Source: an uncultured Lachnospiraceae bacterium (GTDB lineage Bacteria > Bacillota > Clostridia > Lachnospirales > Lachnospiraceae). Taken from it: a DNA stretch of 64,000 nucleotides. Position 1 is the stretch's first letter. Each line of letters opens with the position of its first letter. The stretch lies in contig CAJULA010000017.1 of the NCBI GenBank assembly GCA_910587155.1, forward strand, positions 1-64,000, in the 5' to 3' direction. Below are positions 58,912 through 64,000 of the stretch, in pieces. The notes under the pieces were generated by a model. It worked only from the letters and a program-made list of their open reading frames with translations. It was not told the DNA's origin and did not search any database. The position numbers and the translations under genes were made by a program.

Positions 58912-60264
58912 TTAATCCAGTTCCAGATCGTCAAAGGACAGATCGTCCAGTTCATCGCCCTCATTGCCTGCTGCGCTTTCTTCCTGCATATATCTCTGAT
59001 CCAGCAGTTTGAAGAATGGATAATAAATGAGAATATCCACAATCAGCATCACAATCTGGACGACAGAACCCATTACCGATCCCGTTACCAGGAATCCGGA
59101 GAAGATAATCGGACAGGTCCATGGCAGCTGGACACCCAGCGTAATCGGCATAATGCCCGTAACCGTAGCCAGGTAACCGATAATCGTATTGACAACCGGC
59201 GCCAGGATAAACGGAACTGCCATCAGCGGATTCAGCACGATCGGCAGACCGAAAATAAGCGGCTCATTGATACCGAAAATTCCGGCCGGCAGTGACAGTC
59301 TGCCCAGCGTTTTCATACGGTTGGACTTTCCAAGGAAGGCCATCATGATAACAAGACCCAGTGTGGAACCGCCGCCGCCGAAGTTACAGAAGAAATCTGA
59401 GAAGCCTGCGGTGAAGATGTTGGTCATTTCCAGACCTGCCTGTGCAGCTTCGTAGTTTTCAACTGTCAGCACTTTATGGATCGGGCTGAAGATCGTATTG
59501 GTTACAGCCGGTCCATTGATACCGAAGAACCAGAACAGTGTGGAGAGGAACTGGTAAATCACCTCAAATCCGGACAGTTTGCCCAGACCCACCAGCGGTG
59601 TCTGCAGTACTTTATAAATGAAATAATGTACATATTCAAAAGATGTATGGTCGAATATAATGCCTACAACAAAGAATATTGTCATCGCTATGGCGGAAGG
59701 AATCAGGGAAGCAAAGGATTCCATAACCATGGGCGGCACACCGTCAGGCAGACGGATAATCAGTTTCTTCTTGATCGCCCATGCATAAATTTCCACAGAT
59801 AAAATTGCCGTAAGCATTGCCAGGAACATACCTGCAGTACCCAGGAAGGTAAACTGGAAGCCGCTGAAAGATGCCGCTTCTGCCGCCCCTTCCAGTTCCA
59901 CGAATGTCTTCTGTGGTGTGATGATCAGAAAACATACCATTGCCACCACGCCACCGGCGATTCGGTTTTCCAGACCCTTTTCCCTTGCATAACAGTACCC
60001 GATACTCAGAACACCAAGGAGTGCCACACAGTCAAACGCGATGGCGGACACTCTGCCCAGATATGCGTCCCATCCTTCTCCGAATATCGAGGTCATCATA
60101 TTCAGAAAACCTTCCAGCGGGAAGTTGGAGATCAGCAGGAAAATGGAACCTACAATGGTAATCGGAACCGTAACCAGAAAGCCGTCACGGATCGCGATCA
60201 GTATCTTGTTCCTGGAGAGCACATTGGCAATGGGCATCAGGATTTTTTCAAGTTTCTGCATCAT
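58912..60264 (-). CDS. PTS lactose/cellobiose-family EIIC permease
   Basis: A 450-residue membrane component of a sugar phosphotransferase system, with about ten segments. MMQKLEKILMPIANVLSRNK, AIRDGFLVTVPITIVGS, FGINEPLIFGLPIVLNP (the conserved NEP-IFG signature) and PFILAPVVN identify the LacE/CelB group. These permeases bring in and phosphorylate beta-disaccharides or chitobiose. Start lies three bases after the IIB stop. The C-terminus has an acidic tail (DELDDLSFDDLELD). Confidence 0.94.
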   Translation of the reverse strand: MMQKLEKILMPIANVLSRNKILIAIRDGFLVTVPITIVGSIFLLISNFPLEGFLNMMTSIFGEGWDAYLGRVSAIAFDCVALLGVLSIGYCYAREKGLENRIAGGVVAMVCFLIITPQKTFVELEGAAEAASFSGFQFTFLGTAGMFLAMLTAILSVEIYAWAIKKKLIIRLPDGVPPMVMESFASLIPSAIAMTIFFVVGIIFDHTSFEYVHYFIYKVLQTPLVGLGKLSGFEVIYQFLSTLFWFFGINGPAVTNTIFSPIHKVLTVENYEAAQAGLEMTNIFTAGFSDFFCNFGGGGSTLGLVIMMAFLGKSNRMKTLGRLSLPAGIFGINEPLIFGLPIVLNPLMAVPFILAPVVNTIIGYLATVTGIMPITLGVQLPWTCPIIFSGFLVTGSVMGSVVQIVMLIVDILIYYPFFKLLDQRYMQEESAAGNEGDELDDLSFDDLELD

Positions 60265-60267
60265 AAC

Positions 60268-60591
60268 TTATTTTCCTCTACTTTCTTTGTACAGCTTCAT
60301 CGCTTTCTTTAAAACTCTCTCGCCATCCACATTGCCGTAGTCAGTGCTGTCAATTACCGATACCACATGCTCCTGGCCATACTTCTCATTCACTTTGTCA
60401 TAGAGATGCTTCACCTGCGGCCCCAACAGAATCACTTCCGGGTTAAACTCACTTACGATGTCGTTCATCTGTGCGTCGGAGAATGCCTTGATCTCGATCG
60501 GCAGATCATGCGCATCCGCGGTTTTCTGCATCTTGCTTGCCAGCAGACTGGTGGACATACCTGCGTTGCAGAATAAATAGAATCTTTTCAT
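60268..60591 (-). CDS. PTS lactose/cellobiose-family EIIB
   Basis: A 107-residue cytoplasmic phosphotransfer protein. The phosphorylated Cys8 lies in FYLFCNAGMSTSLLASKM, the family signature, and NPEVILLGPQVKHLYDKV is also conserved. It receives phosphate from the IIA protein encoded just upstream and passes it to the sugar on EIIC. AAAGGAGG precedes the ATG. Confidence 0.95.
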   Translation of the reverse strand: MKRFYLFCNAGMSTSLLASKMQKTADAHDLPIEIKAFSDAQMNDIVSEFNPEVILLGPQVKHLYDKVNEKYGQEHVVSVIDSTDYGNVDGERVLKKAMKLYKESRGK

Positions 60592-60610
60592 GGTGTTTTC
60601 CTCCTTTCCC

Positions 60611-60919
60611 TCAGTTCACCTTTTTATACAGTTCGATCAGTTCTACAGCCAGTAACTTGATCGTCTCTGCCGCCATCAGCTGATCCTCGGCATGCATGAG
60701 CAGGAGACATACTTCCGTCTTCTCTCCGCCTGCTTCTTTTGTGATCAGTTCCGCATGCTGTTTGTGCCCGTTTAAGTAGCATGCCTCTCCGTGTTTGATT
60801 GCTTCTTCTGCTTTTTCGTAATCTCCCTTTTTTGCAGCTTCCAGAGCAGAGATATAATCACTCTTTGCCTCCCCTACCGCAGAGATGATCTTAAAACAGA
60901 TCAGTTCCATTTCTTCCAT
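60611..60919 (-). CDS. PTS lactose/cellobiose-family EIIA
   Basis: A 102-residue all-helical phosphotransfer protein. The active His is in LLLMHAEDQLMAAE (near residue 76), matching the LacF/CelC motif; the trimer-forming Asp/Glu surface is also present (AEEAIKHGEACYLNGHKQHA). AAGGAGG precedes the ATG. With IIB and IIC it makes a complete system whose sugar is unknown. Confidence 0.95.
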   Translation of the reverse strand: MEEMELICFKIISAVGEAKSDYISALEAAKKGDYEKAEEAIKHGEACYLNGHKQHAELITKEAGGEKTEVCLLLMHAEDQLMAAETIKLLAVELIELYKKVN

Positions 60920-60947
60920 GATGTCTTCCTCCTTGTTTTATATGATT

Positions 60948-61589
60948 TTATATATTTTCCGTAAGGATAACTACTTTACTGTCCACCCACAGGTCATGAA
61001 CCGCCTGCCCTTTTTTGAAGACCATCCAGACAGAGATCAGAAATACCCCCAGCATAAGATAATTCAGCGCACTTCCCACCGCGCCGGCCGTCAGCATCCT
61101 TAGCATCCCTGTCACGTACTGCCCGGTGATCATAAAGGAGCCTTCCAGAATCATGATGCCTGCCACCTGCCGCACGGCAAGCCTGCCTGCCGGAAGCAGC
61201 CGGTCATCACAGCCGGTAATCCGGATCCGCATCAGCCTTTTCCCCAGCGTCTGCCCCGGCCATATCCTCAGCGGAATCAGATAATAATAAACGGCGCCGG
61301 CCAACAGTCCCAGCAGTCCAGCAATCAGGCCCCATGGGGCCTCAAAGAGGGTAATATCCGTATTGATCGCCGTCTCGCCGGTCTGCATATTCCAGAGTAT
61401 TCCTGCAGGAACCGCACTGAGTGCCGACCCCAGATACCAGTCCAGCAAAAAGGCAAAGGTTCGTTTATTCAACGGCGCCGGTATGGCTTTCGGTGCGGCA
61501 TTTCCGCTCCTGTTTTTCTTCATATTACCCTTCTCACTTTCCATCACAGCCCCGCCGGAACCGTAACCCTGTTCCTGTCTGTTTAACAT
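60948..61589 (-). CDS. RDD family membrane protein
   Basis: A 213-residue protein with three to four membrane segments. The RDD signature is degenerate: RTFAFLLDWYLGSALSAVPA in the first segment and WPGQTLGKRLMRIRITGCDD further on, the latter being the conserved P-G-x-T-x-G-K-R block. RDD proteins are proposed transport or assembly factors. The start codon lies inside the stop of the preceding regulator gene (ATGTTAA), so expression is coupled to it. Confidence 0.85.
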   Translation of the reverse strand: MLNRQEQGYGSGGAVMESEKGNMKKNRSGNAAPKAIPAPLNKRTFAFLLDWYLGSALSAVPAGILWNMQTGETAINTDITLFEAPWGLIAGLLGLLAGAVYYYLIPLRIWPGQTLGKRLMRIRITGCDDRLLPAGRLAVRQVAGIMILEGSFMITGQYVTGMLRMLTAGAVGSALNYLMLGVFLISVWMVFKKGQAVHDLWVDSKVVILTENI

Positions 61590-63532
61590 TCGATCAGACT
61601 GACAAAGGCTTTCGCATTTTTGGCCTTCATGATCCCTGACAAAAGAAGTGTATTGTCGCTGAGATTGCCCAGCCAGTCAAAAAATATCTTCAGCAGTTCC
61701 CTCTCGTCATCCCGAACGGCCAGCAATAATACAAGCCGCACCTGATAATCGCCCCATTGCACGGGTTTTTTTAATATGGCAATGCCCATTGTGGAACGGA
61801 TGGCCGAATAATTCAGTGCATGAGGAATGGCATATCCGTAGCTGAATGAGGTATATGCCATCTTCTCTCTGGCAAATGTGGAAGCCCTGAAGCTTTCTTC
61901 CACGCGCCCCCCTTCATACAGTTTGTCACACATATAGCTGACCGCCTCTTCCCACGTGTCACATTCCAGATTATAAAAATAATAATCATCCATAATCAGA
62001 CATTTGATAAAATTATCAAATTCTGTTTTATAATGTCTGTCATCCAGCTCGGAGAGCGCCCTGAATATCTTGTATTCATCATTGGTATTCACGAACATAC
62101 TGATGGAAATCATGGGGATATCCAGCTTGTGTGTGAGCGGTATGGTGGAGATAATCAGATCCGGATGCAGACTTTCGATCACCGACGCCTCATAATATTT
62201 CAGGATGGCATCAATTACGATCCGCTCTCCGAAGCGCTCCAGCAGCTTATCACTACATGCCCCTGTCAGCGTACTGCTGTTGGGCTGGATCAGCACCACA
62301 TGGTAAAAATATCTGATATTAAGCCGGTCATATGCCGCCCCCAGGTGAATCGCCAGAAAGCCGATCTCATCCTCCGAAATGGAACTGCCTGTATATTCTT
62401 CGATCACATGACCGATGAAAACGCTCATCTCGAATACAAGGGGATACGTCTTTTTGATTTCCGCCAGACAGACATTGGAGACAACGGCTCTGTAACGGAT
62501 TCTTTCCAGCAGATTCTGCAGATGCAGAACGATCCCGTCCTTAAAAATAACATCACCGGAAAAGTCAATATCATACCGCATGCGTACCGTACTTATAATC
62601 TTCAGCATCAGTTCCTCTGCCTGAACCAGATACTCCTCCCTGTTGTCAAAGAATGTACTTCTCTGCCTGCCGATCAACAGGTTTGCAAACAAGACCACCT
62701 CATTTTCATTCAGATCAAAGCGTAACGAAGTTGTCACCCGCGAAAAAAACTCCATGGCAATCTTATATTCCGGCGTATCCCTGATTTCCTTCCGGCAACG
62801 GTTCGTCTCCACGTAATTATAATTCATCATCCGCTGGATCGAAACGCCCACATGAATCATCAGCATGGGAAAGGTTTCCTCTCGTACACGGTAACTGTAT
62901 TTCCCCAGAATCTCTTCCAGAATATTTTTCACTCTGATCAGATCAAAGTTCGGAAAAAGCTCGTCAATCTTGTTGATATTGATGAAATTCCCTCTCGTTT
63001 CGTTGGCAAGTAAATCCTTATAGACAGCGCGTTTACATTCCTCGCTCCCTTTGAGATAGATATGGCTGTCTGTTCTGACCAGTTCCACATCCTCATACTT
63101 TTCCAGCATCTCCGAAACCTTTTTCATATCATTTTTGATCGTAAATTCACTGACATAGATATCATACTGCAGATCAAAAATATTCAGCTTCCGGGTACTG
63201 AAAAGCAGCTTCTCGATAATATACTTACACCGCTCGCCTGAAGTCTGCGGAATCCCTTCCTTCTGCGGCGCATCTCCCCGCTCCCTGGCACTCTTTTCCA
63301 GAGCCTCCTGGTCGATCCGGTATCCGTAACGCACGCTGGATTCGATAAGGCCTTTCCATTCCTTTCTCAACAGCTCCATATCATTGCGTATCGTACGGTC
63401 TGAGACGCTCAGCATCGTCGATAGCTCTTTTCCCGTGATCCAACCCTTTTTTTCTTTTAAAATCTCAAGGATTCTTTTCTGTCTCGCTTGCATGATGTCA
63501 TTATACACGATATATTCCCCGATTTTTTCCAT
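61583..63532 (-). CDS. BglG-type PRD transcriptional activator with EIIA-like tail
   Basis: A 649-residue regulator of the LicR/MtlR architecture. Residues 15-70 are a DeoR-like helix-turn-helix (ILEILKEKKGWITGKELS, SVSDRTIRNDME), then a second HTH (about 95-160), two PRD domains (conserved His in PMLMIHVG and LAIHLGAAYD), an EIIB-like piece (LIQPNSS) and a C-terminal EIIA-type domain (YAIPHALNYSAIRSTMG, with phosphorylatable His). PTS phosphorylation of the PRDs reports sugar availability, and it should activate the operon that follows. An alternative start at 63493 lacks a ribosome site. Confidence 0.9.
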   Translation of the reverse strand: MEKIGEYIVYNDIMQARQKRILEILKEKKGWITGKELSTMLSVSDRTIRNDMELLRKEWKGLIESSVRYGYRIDQEALEKSARERGDAPQKEGIPQTSGERCKYIIEKLLFSTRKLNIFDLQYDIYVSEFTIKNDMKKVSEMLEKYEDVELVRTDSHIYLKGSEECKRAVYKDLLANETRGNFININKIDELFPNFDLIRVKNILEEILGKYSYRVREETFPMLMIHVGVSIQRMMNYNYVETNRCRKEIRDTPEYKIAMEFFSRVTTSLRFDLNENEVVLFANLLIGRQRSTFFDNREEYLVQAEELMLKIISTVRMRYDIDFSGDVIFKDGIVLHLQNLLERIRYRAVVSNVCLAEIKKTYPLVFEMSVFIGHVIEEYTGSSISEDEIGFLAIHLGAAYDRLNIRYFYHVVLIQPNSSTLTGACSDKLLERFGERIVIDAILKYYEASVIESLHPDLIISTIPLTHKLDIPMISISMFVNTNDEYKIFRALSELDDRHYKTEFDNFIKCLIMDDYYFYNLECDTWEEAVSYMCDKLYEGGRVEESFRASTFAREKMAYTSFSYGYAIPHALNYSAIRSTMGIAILKKPVQWGDYQVRLVLLLAVRDDERELLKIFFDWLGNLSDNTLLLSGIMKAKNAKAFVSLIEC

Positions 63533-63535
63533 ATT

Positions 63536-63556
63536 ATTTCCTAACAGATAGGAAAT
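63536..63556 (-). promoter_or_regulatory. Inverted repeat that can hide the ribosome site of the regulator gene
   Basis: ATTTCCTA and TAGGAAAT with a five-base spacer, ending two bases upstream of ATATGG. The downstream arm includes AGGA, the only ribosome site for the ATG at 63532, so folding would suppress translation. Confidence 0.5.
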
Positions 63557-63585
63557 TTACTACGGAAAAATAGTCAGTTTTGCAC

Positions 63586-63629
63586 AAAAAAGGAAGTATC
63601 TCCCATTTCTGAGTAAATACTTCCTTTTT
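63586..63629. terminator. Intrinsic terminator of the glucose-family PTS gene
   Basis: Arms AAAAAAGGAAGTAT and ATACTTCCTTTTT with a 17-base loop, placed just after the stop of the EIICB gene on the minus strand. On that strand it is followed by a T run. Confidence 0.9.
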
Positions 63630-63633
63630 ATAC

Positions 63634-64000
63634 TTAATCCATATGCAGGATATCCTTGACCCTGGTGGTAATGCCCTGTACCTGCACTCCATAGATAATC
63701 TGTACGGAGCCTTTCACATGCACGACCCCGCGGGCTTCCAGATACTCCTTCCATGCCTCATCCGGCGCCAGCAGATTTTCATCTTTCAGGCTCACCCGCA
63801 GTCTGGTTGCACAGCAGGTGACATTCAAAATGTTGTCCGCACCGCCCAGCGCTTCGATGATCCGTTCCTCCAGGGAGTCGGCGCCCGCCTCTGCGTCTGC
63901 CGCTTCCTGCGTGCCCTGACGGATGTCGTTGTATTCTTTTTTGCTCATCAGCCTGATATCGCCGTCTTCCCTTCCGGGTGTCTTTAAATTAAATTTCTCG
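63634..64000 (-). CDS. PTS glucose/maltose-family EIICB, C-terminal EIIB part (5' end outside window)
   Basis: The open frame runs past the right edge of the window, so only the last 121 codons are visible. They begin KFNLKTPGREDGD, the linker that follows EIIC in glucose/maltose-type EIICB proteins, and continue with a EIIB domain: GGADNILNVTCCATRLRV, where the second Cys of the pair (C in CATRLR) is the phosphorylation site, and IIYGVQVQGIT. An internal ATG at 63948 is not the true start. The sugar and partner genes lie outside the window. Confidence 0.9.
   Translation of the reverse strand, partial: EKFNLKTPGREDGDIRLMSKKEYNDIRQGTQEAADAEAGADSLEERIIEALGGADNILNVTCCATRLRVSLKDENLLAPDEAWKEYLEARGVVHVKGSVQIIYGVQVQGITTRVKDILHMD

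Overview
The window looks like part of the chromosome of a strictly anaerobic gut Firmicute, most likely a Lachnospiraceae-type Clostridium relative. The supporting markers are a DUF4474 and a DUF6465-like protein, a reverse (rubredoxin-first) rubrerythrin, HrcA/CIRCE heat-shock control, a bile-salt-hydrolase-type Ntn hydrolase, several PTS genes, strong AGGAGG ribosome sites and many intrinsic terminators. I see no phage, plasmid, integrase, insertion sequence, rRNA, tRNA or CRISPR array. This taxonomic call is an inference from gene content.

Layout. 1-3690: the end of prmA, a translationally coupled DUF4474/metallophosphoesterase pair, and a Uma2-type nuclease-like gene with its own promoter. 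3829-12582: a seven-gene, tightly overlapping plus-strand operon with four B12-binding-type radical SAM proteins, one GH3-family acyl-adenylating amide synthetase and two GNAT-like acyltransferases. I recognise no described pathway with this combination, and it is the best candidate for an undescribed system. 12583-23870: a sugar-amine (Amadori product) region. A fra-like operon (amidohydrolase, YfcC transporter, FraB-like deglycase, PfkB kinase, second SIS protein) and a second operon (BtpA/SgcQ-like, FGGY kinase, FrlC-like epimerase) appear to share AT-rich operators with a divergent FrlR/HutC-type GntR regulator. 23913-30400: two small membrane proteins and the hrcA-grpE-dnaK-dnaJ operon with a perfect CIRCE. 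30716-43805: mostly housekeeping genes (Na/Pi cotransporter, rubrerythrin, uppP, patatin, aminotransferase, HD-GYP, cyclophilin, AGCS symporter). 43901-50253: an MMPL/RND exporter with a secreted coiled-coil partner, a secreted calcium-loop protein, and a choloylglycine hydrolase. 50398-63532: a long minus-strand run with a PRD regulator, RDD protein, lactose/cellobiose-type PTS, GrdB-like single domain, two M42 peptidases (one lacking metal ligands), glycosylasparaginase, M20 dipeptidase, MupG-like phosphomuramidase, CutC and YitT. It reads as a glyco-amino-acid or glycopeptide salvage system. 63634-64000: the C-terminal end of a glucose-family PTS EIICB.

Three repeat families stand out. One is a hairpin element, usually about 100 nt long, bounded by AGTTCCGCATC and GATGCTGTTT. 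It sits four times exactly between the stop codon of one minus-strand gene and the ribosome site of the next, with internal arms that change sequence but keep pairing. The second is a 27-31 bp palindrome next to stop codons (three copies). The third is a roughly 100 bp repeat in two inverted copies 29 kb apart, one of them directly upstream of the radical SAM operon.
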